64,000 nt of DNA from Terriglobales bacterium (lineage in GTDB: Bacteria; Acidobacteriota; Terriglobia; Terriglobales; Acidobacteriaceae), in the NCBI GenBank assembly GCA_025462725.1, contig JAOAPE010000005.1, positions 124,001 to 188,000 on the forward strand. The letters run 5' to 3'. This document shows, piece after piece, positions 53,117 through 61,125 of the stretch (the stretch's first letter is position 1; every line of letters starts with the position of its first letter). The translations under genes were made by a program, and so were the position numbers. Below the pieces are notes generated by a model, which saw only the letters and a program-made list of their open reading frames with translations, was not told the origin of the DNA and did no database searches.

Positions 53117-54934
53117 ATGTCCCAATTCAAAAATCCGTTGTCCAAGCTCAATCCGTTTCTGTGGCACAATCCACATCCGCTCTGGAGCTACGGACTCGCA
53201 ATTTTATCCGTCGGAATTGCACTGCTCCTCACCTCGTGGCCCGCTACCCATCTTCACGAGTCTCCCGTGACACTGTTCCTGTGCGCCATCATGTTGAGTG
53301 CCTGGTTTGGTGGTGTTGGGCCCGGATCGCTCGCCGTATGCCTGGCGATTGTCGTCTTCGACTATTTCTTCATTCCCCCCATCTTCTCCTTGACTCCAAC
53401 TGCAAATGAGATTCCGCGTTTCATAGCATTCATATTGTCGGCTTCGTTCATAGGCTTTCTCAGCGTTGCCCAACGAAGCGTTACAGAATCACTGAGAACC
53501 GCGCGGGATAAGTTGAGCGCAACCGTGAACGAACTCAGAGCGAGCGAAGAAAAGATCCGGCAAGATGAAAGGGAACTCCGCCAGATCGTGGATCTTACGC
53601 CACAACACGTCCAAGTGTTGGGCCCCGATCTGAGGACCCAGCTTTTTGCGAGCGAGTCGGCGCTGAATTACTACGGCATCACTCTGGAGGATTGGCAAAG
53701 AGCCGATCCAAGAACTCTCTTTCATCTCGATGATCTCGAACAGGCGACCAAAGTCGACGCTCCAACTGCCCAAGGACTGCCCTATGAGAGAGAGTTGCGC
53801 CTGCGCAGACGAGACGGTAAATATCGGTGGTTCCTCTTCCGTTTCTGCCCGCTTGTTGATGAACAAGGGCATATCACCCGATGGTATGCCGCCGCTACCG
53901 ACATTGAGGACCGAAAGCAGGCGGAAGAGAGACTTCAACTGGAAAACGTCGCCTTACGCGAAGAGATTGACAGCACTTCGATGTTTGAAGAGATCGTAGG
54001 TTCTTCTCCGGCGTTGCAATCGGTATTATTGCGCGTCTCCAAGGTCGCCCCTACTGAATCGACAGTCTTGATTACCGGAGAAACAGGCACCGGCAAAGAG
54101 CTGATCGCCCGTGCGATCCACAGAAGATCTTCGCGATCAGATCGAGCTTTTGTCAGCGTTAACTGCGCCGCGATCCCGCGGGACCTAATCGCCTCGGAAT
54201 TGTTTGGACACGAGAAAGGTGCATTCACGGGCGCCGCTCACCGTCGCTTGGGCCGCTTTGAACTGGCTGCAGGTGGCACGATCTTTCTTGACGAAGTGGG
54301 TGAGTTGCCGGCAGAGACCCAAATCGCGCTTCTGCGCGTGCTCCAGGAACATGAATTCGAACGCGTTGGCGGAGAGCGGCCGATCGCCGCAGATGTTCGC
54401 CTTTTGGCCGCCACCAATCGCGATCTGCAGGATGCCATCCAGTCTGGTGCATTCCGCAGCGACTTGTTCTACAGGCTAAATGTCTTTCCGATTGAAATGC
54501 CAGCGCTCCGGGAACGAAAAGAGGATATTCCCATTCTGGTGGAATATTTCATCGATCGCTATGCAAGTAAGACGGGCAAGAAAATACGATCCATGGACAA
54601 GAGAACTCTCAATCTCTTGGAAGCTTACGGCTGGCCTGGGAATATTCGTGAGCTGCAGAATGTGATCGAGCGCTCAGTGATCGTGTGTGAATCGGAAAAC
54701 TTCTCGGTGGACGAGAGTTGGCTTTCAAGACAACCAGTCCAGGTTGATTCGGTGTCACAGCCGCTGTCGCAAAAACTTACCGCGCAGGAGAAGGATCTGA
54801 TCGAGACAGCGTTGGCTGCGAGTAAAGGCAAAGTTTCTGGTCCTTTAGGTGCAGCTGCTAAGCTCGGCATTCCCCAATCGACACTCGATTCTAAAATCCG
54901 GTCACTTAGGATTAACAAACACCGCTTCAAATAA
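53117..54934 (+). CDS. Membrane-anchored sigma-54 activator (DUF4118 - PAS - AAA - Fis)
   Basis: 605 residues. Residues ~20-120 have four short membrane helices of the KdpD-type DUF4118 sensor. A coiled linker and a PAS/PAC domain (about 145-275) follow. The AAA+ domain has Walker A GETGTGKE, the sigma-54 contact loop GAFTGA (GHEKGAFTGAAHRR), Walker B GGTIFLDEVGELP and the R-finger region. The end carries a helix-turn-helix (LGAAAKLGIPQSTLDSKIRSL). There is no receiver domain: input and output are in one polypeptide, so it looks like a one-component membrane regulator. Divergent from the RND operon, whose activator site it probably binds. Confidence 0.93.
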   Translation: MSQFKNPLSKLNPFLWHNPHPLWSYGLAILSVGIALLLTSWPATHLHESPVTLFLCAIMLSAWFGGVGPGSLAVCLAIVVFDYFFIPPIFSLTPTANEIPRFIAFILSASFIGFLSVAQRSVTESLRTARDKLSATVNELRASEEKIRQDERELRQIVDLTPQHVQVLGPDLRTQLFASESALNYYGITLEDWQRADPRTLFHLDDLEQATKVDAPTAQGLPYERELRLRRRDGKYRWFLFRFCPLVDEQGHITRWYAAATDIEDRKQAEERLQLENVALREEIDSTSMFEEIVGSSPALQSVLLRVSKVAPTESTVLITGETGTGKELIARAIHRRSSRSDRAFVSVNCAAIPRDLIASELFGHEKGAFTGAAHRRLGRFELAAGGTIFLDEVGELPAETQIALLRVLQEHEFERVGGERPIAADVRLLAATNRDLQDAIQSGAFRSDLFYRLNVFPIEMPALRERKEDIPILVEYFIDRYASKTGKKIRSMDKRTLNLLEAYGWPGNIRELQNVIERSVIVCESENFSVDESWLSRQPVQVDSVSQPLSQKLTAQEKDLIETALAASKGKVSGPLGAAAKLGIPQSTLDSKIRSLRINKHRFK

Positions 54935-54985
54935 ACCTTGAAACCGCCATTCTCGCGCTAGAAACATTCAAAAATAACCTTCGAA

Positions 54986-55005
54986 TTCTCGGAAATTTAC
55001 GAGAA
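54986..55005 (+). promoter_or_regulatory. Upstream palindrome before the STAS operon
   Basis: TTCTCG-N8-CGAGAA, nearly symmetrical throughout its 20 bases and about 50-70 bases upstream of the sigma-54 motif at 55056. It differs from the TGTCGA sites, suggesting a different activator, possibly the one encoded in this operon. Confidence 0.55.
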
Positions 55006-55055
55006 CTTGTGTCTCCGTTTTCGATCAAATGCCTTTTGCTTCAACTGTTTAGGTT

Positions 55056-55070
55056 TGGCAGGCCGAATGC
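55056..55070 (+). promoter_or_regulatory. Sigma-54 promoter of the STAS - EBP operon
   Basis: TGGCAGGCCGAATGC has GG and GC at the exact spacing (TGGCA...TGC). Transcription would begin near 55081, which favours ATG 55100 over ATG 55079 as the STAS start. Confidence 0.6.
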
Positions 55071-55078
55071 TCTATTAG

Positions 55079-55390
55079 ATGTCAGCGAGACAAATATCAA
55101 TGACACTAAAAGTCCAACGCTCACTCGATAACGATGTAGTGGTTTACACCTTGGCTGGACGGATCAAAGAAGAACAATTGGAATGCCTCCAAGACATTCT
55201 CACAACCAACGCTGAAGCAACAAAAGTTGTATTCGATCTCACGGAAATCAGGCTCATCGATCAGATTGCCGTCAAGTTTCTCGCGAGCTGCGAGGAAGAC
55301 GGGGTGCGCCTGAGGAATTGCCCACCGTACATCCGGGAATGGATCTCACAAGAACGCGGAAACTTGCTTATTGACGGGAGTTCTCGATGA
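55079..55390 (+). CDS. STAS-like domain protein
   Basis: 103 residues (96 if it starts at ATG 55100). The pattern is a STAS fold: VVYTLAGRI, then KVVFDLTEIRLIDQIAVKFLASCEEDGVRLRNCPPYIREWI. The usual phosphorylatable Ser of anti-anti-sigma factors is not in its normal position (LIDQIAV instead of xIDSSGL), so it is likely a phosphorylation-independent partner-binding module. Its stop overlaps the start of a 58-residue gene (ATGA). Confidence 0.75.
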   Translation: MSARQISMTLKVQRSLDNDVVVYTLAGRIKEEQLECLQDILTTNAEATKVVFDLTEIRLIDQIAVKFLASCEEDGVRLRNCPPYIREWISQERGNLLIDGSSR

Positions 55391-55563
55391 CGAACCAATC
55401 ACTATTTGCGCGAAAGATCAGCGTCAGCGACGAATTGATCCTGTCTGCCGCGCACTGCGATACGACATGGCGAGAGTTGCACGTCGTGATACAGGAGCAT
55501 CTCCGGATTGCAATAGATACGGACCCTCTGGAAAAGGAAGAAGGACAATGGAGACCAGCATAG
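55387..55563 (+). CDS. Small 58-residue protein in the STAS - EBP operon
   Basis: Starts with ATG overlapping the STAS stop (ATGA) and ends 16 bases inside the following sigma-54 activator gene, so all three are translationally coupled. Sequence begins MTNQSLFARKISVSDELILS and contains CDTTWRELHVVIQEHLRIAI. No hydrophobic segment. Not a known family. The overlaps at both ends are the main evidence that it is a gene. Confidence 0.6.
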   Translation: MTNQSLFARKISVSDELILSAAHCDTTWRELHVVIQEHLRIAIDTDPLEKEEGQWRPA

Positions 55564-56570
55564 CAAACATAAGCGCAACAAATATTCAGCCCGATTGGGG
55601 GATTGATATCCGCAGTGGATCGGTATTTGAACGGATCGTGGGTGAAAGTCCGGCTCTATTGAAAGTTCTCGAGATGGTGGAGATGGTTGCGGAAAGTGAC
55701 TCCACTGTGTTGCTGCTTGGGGAGACTGGAACGGGAAAAGAACTGGTGGCACGCGCCATCCACGACCGGAGTGGCCGGAACAAGCAAGCATTTGTGAAGC
55801 TGAACTGCGCTGCCATTCCCAGCGGCCTGTTGGAAAGCGAACTCTTCGGCCACGAACGGGGCGCCTTCACCGGTGCCGTTATCCAGCGGATCGGGCGATT
55901 CGAACTGGCAAGCGAAGGCACAGCATTTCTGGATGAGATTGGGGAATTGCCGCTTGAACTCCAGCCAAAGTTGCTTCGAGTACTGCAGGAGCGCGAATTT
56001 GAACGCTTAGGAAGCGCGCGCACTCAGCGCACTAACGCCAGGCTCATTGCGGCTACGAACCGCAACCTGGAAAAGATGATAGGTTCAGACGAATTTCGAA
56101 GTGATCTTTACTATCGGCTGAGCGTGTTTCCCATCTACGTCCCGGCATTGCGCGAACGTCCGGAGGATATTCCCCTGTTAGTGCGGTATTTCACAGAAAA
56201 ATATGCGCGGCGCATGAACAAGCAGATTGACATCATTCCAGCGGACACAATCCGTAGTTTGACTCGGAGGCCCTGGCCAGGAAATATTCGCGAACTCGAG
56301 AACGTAATAGAACGCGCCGTGATCCTCACCCGCGGCAACACCCTTCAAGTCGCGATGGAACACTCGGGCCCAACTATTCCAACAGTGCCCTCTCGCGAGA
56401 GAGGCGCCAATATTGAACGGGAGGAGATTCTTCGCGTGTTGCGAGCAACTAAAGGCCGTGTTGACGGGCCGGGCGGTGCTGCTGCTCGAATGGCCGTCAA
56501 ACGGACGACGCTGATCTCAAGAATGAAGAAACTCGGCATAGTAAGTCGGCGAGAAATAGAGGTTGTGTGA
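55548..56570 (+). CDS. Sigma-54 activator without an N-terminal sensor domain
   Basis: 340 residues from ATG 55548 (AAGG five bases upstream); the longer open frame reads through the small gene in another frame. It consists of the AAA+ domain (Walker A GETGTGKE, GAFTGA in GHERGAFTGAVIQR, Walker B GTAFLDEIGELP) and a C-terminal helix-turn-helix (GGAAARMAVKRTTLISRMKKLG). There is no receiver, GAF or PAS domain, as in PspF and HrpR-type activators that are controlled by a separate partner. The STAS protein and the 58-residue protein just upstream are the obvious candidates. Confidence 0.92.
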   Translation: METSIANISATNIQPDWGIDIRSGSVFERIVGESPALLKVLEMVEMVAESDSTVLLLGETGTGKELVARAIHDRSGRNKQAFVKLNCAAIPSGLLESELFGHERGAFTGAVIQRIGRFELASEGTAFLDEIGELPLELQPKLLRVLQEREFERLGSARTQRTNARLIAATNRNLEKMIGSDEFRSDLYYRLSVFPIYVPALRERPEDIPLLVRYFTEKYARRMNKQIDIIPADTIRSLTRRPWPGNIRELENVIERAVILTRGNTLQVAMEHSGPTIPTVPSRERGANIEREEILRVLRATKGRVDGPGGAAARMAVKRTTLISRMKKLGIVSRREIEVV

Positions 56571-56697
56571 ACGAGGATTGCCCCGCCTTCTGATAGACGG
56601 AACGTATGAATTGTTCCGCTATTTTTTCGCAGTGCCTCCTAGTGCATACGTGAATGGCAAGGAGATGGCGCAGACTCCAGCTATGCAATTGAAAGGA

Positions 56698-56772
56698 TGG
56701 AGGCGCGGGTGAGAATCGAACTCACGCATAAAGGTTTTGCAGACCTCTCCCTTACCGCTTGGGTACCGCGCC
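56698..56772 (-). tRNA. tRNA-Cys (GCA)
   Basis: Folds as a cloverleaf on the minus strand: acceptor GGCGCGG/CCGCGCC, anticodon loop CTGCAAA with anticodon GCA, T arm GTGAG-TTCGATT-CTCAC, discriminator U73 (the tRNA-Cys identity base) and encoded CCA. Its 3' 45 bases are repeated at 42398. Confidence 0.95.
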
Positions 56773-56792
56773 GTTTGTTGCTGACAAAGAAC

Positions 56793-56815
56793 AAAGCCCC
56801 TCACGCCTGAGGGGC
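56793..56815 (-). terminator. Hairpin between tRNA-Gly and tRNA-Cys
   Basis: GCCCCTCA and TGAGGGGC form an 8-bp stem with a 4-base loop; on the minus strand TTTGTT follows. It can terminate the tRNA-Gly transcript, so tRNA-Cys may need its own promoter. Confidence 0.75.
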
Positions 56816-56849
56816 CAAATCTGCGCACTCAGAATGTGTGCGGCGAATA

Positions 56850-56924
56850 TGGAGCGGGAGACGGGGGTCGAACCCGCGACTTCGACCTTGGCAAGGTCGC
56901 GCTCTACCACTGAGCTACTCCCGC
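56850..56924 (-). tRNA. tRNA-Gly (GCC)
   Basis: Cloverleaf on the minus strand: acceptor GCGGGAG/CTCCCGC, D arm with AGCTCAGTGGTAGAGC, anticodon loop TTGCCAA (anticodon GCC), T arm CGGGTTCGACCCCCG, and encoded CCA. Confidence 0.97.
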
Positions 56925-57004
56925 TTGATTAGCTGCTCTTGATTATACGAAGCCCGGAAAATGCAGTCAAACCAGCGCTGCAGATGGCTGAATTGCCGCG
57001 GCAA

Positions 57005-57757
57005 TCACTCGTTGCCGTGTCCTGTAGTTTCGGTGGTGTCTGATTCTGCGGCTACCTTCTGAGTGATCTGATTTCTTACATCCCACAGCTCTTTGTAAAA
57101 GAAGTGCTCTTGCCGCTGGCGAAGGATGTCCACCGGGTTACCGCCTGTGCCGATGACGTTGTTGCCGATGATCCGCTGCGCCAACTTCAAGTGGTGGAAC
57201 CGAAACGCCTGGAGCTTCTGGTCGAAGACGACGAGCAGTTCTGCGACTTCGTGCAGTCCGAAGAACTCGGCATTGCGGCGATAGAGCTCTTCCAAGGTGA
57301 CGTCAGCTTTTTTTACTTGCGCGAAGAATGCCTCACCCAATTGCGGAGCGATATGCAGCATCGATAAAAATCCCGGTGACTGCAATCCACTGCCGTGCCC
57401 CAAGCCAGCGCGAATCTTGTGGTAGTCGTATGGAGTGAGTGTGTCGAGTACATGGAGCAGATCAATCGGGTAATCGAGAAACTGGAGTGCCCGCCGCATC
57501 AGACGCGCCGAGTTTTGCAAGTCGCCTTCGATGATGTACAGCCTCGCGCGCTCGAGTTCGTTGTGCGCGCCGCGAAGCAGAAGCTCCGAGCTTTGGTGAA
57601 CGATCTGGAATGTGTGCTCATCCGGATGAAGCCGCTCGGCTGCGGGCTTCTGCAGTGAAAGCAATTCGTCAGTCCGCAGGTAGCGTTCGTAATCGGTGTT
57701 GCCTTTACCCGGGAGTATGGGCTTGAGGAAATCGCCGGGCTGAGGAGGTGGCTTCAT
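57005..57757 (-). CDS. kynA: Tryptophan 2,3-dioxygenase
   Basis: Haem enzyme that opens the indole ring of L-tryptophan to N-formylkynurenine. 250 residues, slightly short for the family. Conserved substrate residues lie in FQIVHQSSELLLR (Phe, His) and RAGLGHGSGLQSPGF; the proximal haem His is in FRFHHLKLAQRIIG and the C-terminal GTGG loop is present. It immediately follows the ABC ATPase gene with no gap. kynB and kynU are not adjacent. In bacteria the pathway leads to anthranilate or to quinolinate for NAD. Confidence 0.94.
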   Translation of the reverse strand: MKPPPQPGDFLKPILPGKGNTDYERYLRTDELLSLQKPAAERLHPDEHTFQIVHQSSELLLRGAHNELERARLYIIEGDLQNSARLMRRALQFLDYPIDLLHVLDTLTPYDYHKIRAGLGHGSGLQSPGFLSMLHIAPQLGEAFFAQVKKADVTLEELYRRNAEFFGLHEVAELLVVFDQKLQAFRFHHLKLAQRIIGNNVIGTGGNPVDILRQRQEHFFYKELWDVRNQITQKVAAESDTTETTGHGNE

Positions 57758-58492
57758 CTATTTCGAATCCTGAAGCGGCGCAGTTTGCGCAGAATGCAAC
57801 CACTGCGGATCCGCTTCGGCGGGAACAATCTGTCCGTCACGCATATGAATGATGCGGTCGCCGTATCTTGCCGCTTCGGGATTGTGCGTGATCATCAAAA
57901 CAGTCTGCCCGAATTCCTTATTTGATTGCCGCAACATGGAAAGCACCAGATCGGAATTCTTGGTGTCCAGATTTCCCGTTGGTTCATCTGCGAGGATAAT
58001 GCTGGGACGGTTCACCAGCGCTCGCGCCAAGGCAACACGTTGTTGCTGTCCGCCGGAGAGTTCTGATGGCCGATGATCGAGGCGATCTTCAATCCCTAAC
58101 ATCGACGCGACTTTCTTCAGGTGCGCTTCGTCCACGGGCCCTTTCTTGCCGGCAATGTCATGGGCAATGGCGATGTTGTCCCGCGCGGTCAGTGTGGGAA
58201 GCAAATTGAATTTCTGGAAGACGAATCCGATCTTCTGTTTGCGCATCTCGGTGCGCTCGGCGTCAGACAACTTGGCGAAGTCTGCCCCATCGATGACCAC
58301 ACGACCCGAAGTCGCTCGCGTCAATCCGCCCAATAAATAAAAAAGAGTTGATTTGCCGCTGCCAGACGGCCCGACAATAGAAACGAATTCGCCATGCTCC
58401 ACTGAAAAAGAAATCCCCTGCAAAGCAGGGACTTCCACTTTTCCAACGTGGTAGACCTTGGTGAGGTTCTCGGCTTGGATGATGGGCGGCAT
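57758..58492 (-). CDS. ABC transporter ATP-binding protein (LolD/MacB type)
   Basis: 244 residues from ATG 58492; a TTG at 58504 is possible. Walker A GPSGSGKST, the signature LSGGQQQRVALARAL, Walker B IILADEPTGNLD and the H loop MITHNPEAA are intact. The GNLD sequence after Walker B and the length are typical of the LolD/MacB/FtsE group, which works with MacB-like permeases. No permease gene is adjacent; kynA follows directly. Confidence 0.92.
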   Translation of the reverse strand: MPPIIQAENLTKVYHVGKVEVPALQGISFSVEHGEFVSIVGPSGSGKSTLFYLLGGLTRATSGRVVIDGADFAKLSDAERTEMRKQKIGFVFQKFNLLPTLTARDNIAIAHDIAGKKGPVDEAHLKKVASMLGIEDRLDHRPSELSGGQQQRVALARALVNRPSIILADEPTGNLDTKNSDLVLSMLRQSNKEFGQTVLMITHNPEAARYGDRIIHMRDGQIVPAEADPQWLHSAQTAPLQDSK

Positions 58493-58561
58493 GTGAACTT
58501 TCAATTATTACACGCCGGAAGCAGACCGCTGCCTCTGCCTATCGTTCATGCGGAATTCTAT

Positions 58562-58990
58562 TTAGGACGCAGCTTCGGCTTTTGCGGCCAGTTTGGCTTC
58601 GACCGATTGCGGAGCTTTCTTCGGTCCGCGCTTGCGCACAAGCAACAAACGGATGCGCTCCAGCAGTTCGGAAGGTGCATGCGAACCCTTCGGCAGGAAA
58701 AGGTCGGCATGGAGTTCGCGGTCGTACATTTTTATTTTCCCGGAAAAAATGATCGCGGGAGTTTCCGGCGACAGCGCTTTGATCTTCTGCACCAGATCTG
58801 CACCATCAACCCCGGGCATCATCAGGTCGGTCAGCACGAGGTCCGCGCCTTTGCGGGAGAAAGCAAGGAATGCATCCTGGCCGTTGGTGCTGGTGATCAC
58901 GGCGTAACCACGCGTCTCCAGCATGAATTTTCTGATTGAAAGCGACTGCTCATTGTCATCGACACACAAGATCGTCTTCTTGGGACGCAC
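58562..58990 (-). CDS. Single-domain response regulator
   Basis: 142 residues from a GTG at 58990 (GGGGA seven bases upstream); an ATG at 59059 would add 23 untypical residues. Receiver with acidic pocket CVDDN, phospho-Asp in VLTDLMMPGVDG, the Ser/Thr in IIFSGK and Lys in LFLPKGSHAPSEL. A basic and Ala-rich tail (about 115-142) replaces an output domain. It would act through protein contact. No kinase is adjacent. Confidence 0.85.
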   Translation of the reverse strand: MRPKKTILCVDDNEQSLSIRKFMLETRGYAVITSTNGQDAFLAFSRKGADLVLTDLMMPGVDGADLVQKIKALSPETPAIIFSGKIKMYDRELHADLFLPKGSHAPSELLERIRLLLVRKRGPKKAPQSVEAKLAAKAEAAS

Positions 58991-59120
58991 GATAATTCCC
59001 CGAATCGAGGCAAAGAAAGCTCGCGGCGAATGCGTAAGGCCGTTCGTCCGCAGGGACAAACGGCACCGGCAGATTCACCGTGCCTCATCTATCCAATTTT
59101 TAGGTTCGTTTAGGGCGAAG

Positions 59121-59140
59121 AGTTTCTGATGTCAGAAACT
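59121..59140. promoter_or_regulatory. Perfect inverted repeat upstream of the response regulator
   Basis: AGTTTCTGA-TG-TCAGAAACT, a 9-bp perfect inverted repeat about 130 bases upstream of the response-regulator start. There is no T tract, so an operator is likelier than a terminator. Confidence 0.45.
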
Positions 59141-59291
59141 TTCTGAAAACGTTCTCGCATACTACGGAGAAACTGCTCGTCTGTAAAGTGCAAGATGAGT
59201 TATCAGCAAAAGAAAAATTTCATCGCTTGAAGAAAATTTGAATCCGTGATTCACCATCAATTTGCTGGGAATTTTGCAATGTGAGATCCGC

Positions 59292-60173
59292 TCACGGAAG
59301 TCTGAACTCACCGCCGCCAACTACCACAGCATGGCCGCCGACGCGAACATTTATTACTTCGTCACCACTCTTGTCCGCGCGAACGTAAATCTCGCTGGGA
59401 CGTCCCATCTCGATTCCCTGCTCGATCATCACTCTTTCGTTCGATTCCGCCACACCGTACTTCACCATCCACGCGGTGGCGCATCCGGATGCTGAACCCG
59501 TGGCCGGATCTTCACCGTTGTAAAAAATCATGCGCGCGTGCAATCGCGCAGATTTGCTAACCGTCTCTGTGCATACGAAGAAAATAAACTTCGCGTCGGA
59601 ATCCTTCAGGTATTCGTCCGCAAACTTCGCCTGAAAATTCAACGCCTGAATGCTTGAGAGTTTTTTTACGGGAGCGATCATGAACGCCATGCCGGTGGAG
59701 ACAGTCTGAATGGGAAGCTTGTCGTCAAAATCTTCAGGCCGCAGCCCCGCAATGGGCGCAATATTACTCGCTTTGTGAGTGGCACCGAAGGTGGGATCGC
59801 GCTGCACCATCTCCGCGAAGGCGGGCCCTTGCGGGCGGTCTTCAAAGGTGACGGGGATTTTCCCTACCCGAAGATCAAGCTCGACTTTGGACTCACCGTT
59901 CTTGCGCAGCACCGTCGCAGTGCCAAGTGTTGGATGTCCGGCGAACTCCAACTCCTCTGCTGTGGTGAATATCCGAACCTTGGTTCCATGTTCCTTCTCT
60001 ATTGCCGCTTCGCGCGGAAGAACAAACGTGGTTTCCGAAAGGTTTGTCTCTTTCGCGAGCTTCTGCATCTCTACATCGCTCAGTCCGCGACCGTCATTGA
60101 ACACAGCCAGTTGGTTTCCCTCGAGCGCGCGCGAGGTAAACACATCGAGAAGTACGTAAGAAAAATTTCGCAT
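59292..60173 (-). CDS. PhzF-family isomerase/epimerase
   Basis: 293 residues from ATG 60173, chosen for the AGGA eight bases upstream. PhzF fold signatures: the N-terminal DVFTSRALEGNQLAVF, the catalytic Glu region ETNLSETTFVL, EFAGHPTLGTA and GEDPATGSASGC in the second half. PhzF enzymes belong to the diaminopimelate epimerase superfamily; most members outside phenazine clusters, such as this one with no phz genes nearby, have unknown substrates. Confidence 0.93.
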   Translation of the reverse strand: MRNFSYVLLDVFTSRALEGNQLAVFNDGRGLSDVEMQKLAKETNLSETTFVLPREAAIEKEHGTKVRIFTTAEELEFAGHPTLGTATVLRKNGESKVELDLRVGKIPVTFEDRPQGPAFAEMVQRDPTFGATHKASNIAPIAGLRPEDFDDKLPIQTVSTGMAFMIAPVKKLSSIQALNFQAKFADEYLKDSDAKFIFFVCTETVSKSARLHARMIFYNGEDPATGSASGCATAWMVKYGVAESNERVMIEQGIEMGRPSEIYVRADKSGDEVINVRVGGHAVVVGGGEFRLP

Positions 60174-60446
60174 GGTCTTATTCCTTTTCGGAGGAGTGAA
60201 CAAGGCATCACCAGAATACTCCGACTGCTTTGTTAGACTGAATCATTGCGGAAGCGAATGGGATCCGGTGATCCTCACGGTCTTCAAAACCGTCGGGAGG
60301 CAGGCTCGTCTTGTCTTCGGTGTGTTCGACTCGCACACGCTTCCGCCAACTTCCTTCAGTTAGTCAGCGACGAACTTTCCTCTTGGCCTACAATTAAGAT
60401 AGAAACCTGACTGAATCCGGATCCGCGCCCCAGGAGTCCAATCACC

Positions 60447-61106
60447 ATGTCACTACGCATTAACGACGAAGCACCGAATTTCACCGCTCAAACCACGCAA
60501 GGCGAGATTGACTTCCACAAATGGATCGGCGACGGATGGGCGATACTCTTCTCGCATCCGAAGGACTTCACTCCGGTTTGTACAACGGAGCTCGGGTACA
60601 TGGCGAAGCTCGAACCCGACTTCGCGGCGCGGAATTGCAAGGTGATCGGCTTGAGCGTTGACCCTGTAACCAGCCATGGCAAGTGGGCCTCGGACATCGA
60701 GGAAACCCAAGGTTATAAAGTGAAGTTTCCGATGATCGGCGACCCGACTCTGGAGGTCGCCAAGCTCTACAACATGCTGCCGTCTGACGCCGGCGATACC
60801 TCCGAAGGCCGCACTGCCGCTAACAATGCCACCGTTCGCACCGTCTTCATCATCGGTCCGGATAAGAAGATAAAGCTAATGCTTGCGTATCCAATGACTA
60901 CCGGGCGCAATTTCGATGAGATTCTTCGCGTTCTGGATTCCATGCAGCTTACTTCCAAACACAAGGTGGCGACGCCAGTCAATTGGAAGAAAGGCGAGGA
61001 CGTGATCATTGTTCCCGCTGTATCAGACGATGAAGCGAAGCAGAAATATCCCGGTGGATGGAAGACCCTGAAGCCCTATCTTCGAGTAGTGGCCGAACCA
61101 AAGTAA
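60447..61106 (+). CDS. 1-Cys peroxiredoxin (Prx6 family)
   Basis: 219 residues. The peroxidatic Cys is C45 in DFTPVCTTELGYMAKL; the C-terminal extension (GWKTLKPYLRVVAEP) is the Prx6 type. No resolving cysteine is seen, so it should use an external thiol. It reduces hydrogen peroxide and organic hydroperoxides. Monocistronic, convergent with the alcohol dehydrogenase. Confidence 0.95.
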   Translation: MSLRINDEAPNFTAQTTQGEIDFHKWIGDGWAILFSHPKDFTPVCTTELGYMAKLEPDFAARNCKVIGLSVDPVTSHGKWASDIEETQGYKVKFPMIGDPTLEVAKLYNMLPSDAGDTSEGRTAANNATVRTVFIIGPDKKIKLMLAYPMTTGRNFDEILRVLDSMQLTSKHKVATPVNWKKGEDVIIVPAVSDDEAKQKYPGGWKTLKPYLRVVAEPK

Positions 61107-61125
61107 ATGCGTTCGACTGTCACGC

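Larger units (their letters stand above)
42398..56697. mobile_element. Putative 14.3-kb genomic island at tRNA-Cys
   Basis: Bounded by the 45-bp direct repeat at 42398 and the intact tRNA-Cys at 56698-56772. Cargo: a broken oxdC gene with two upstream genes, an RND efflux operon ending in a multicopper oxidase, and two sigma-54 activators with a STAS protein. No integrase, relaxase or transposase is visible, so the island is either decayed or was mobilised in trans. Confidence 0.65.
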
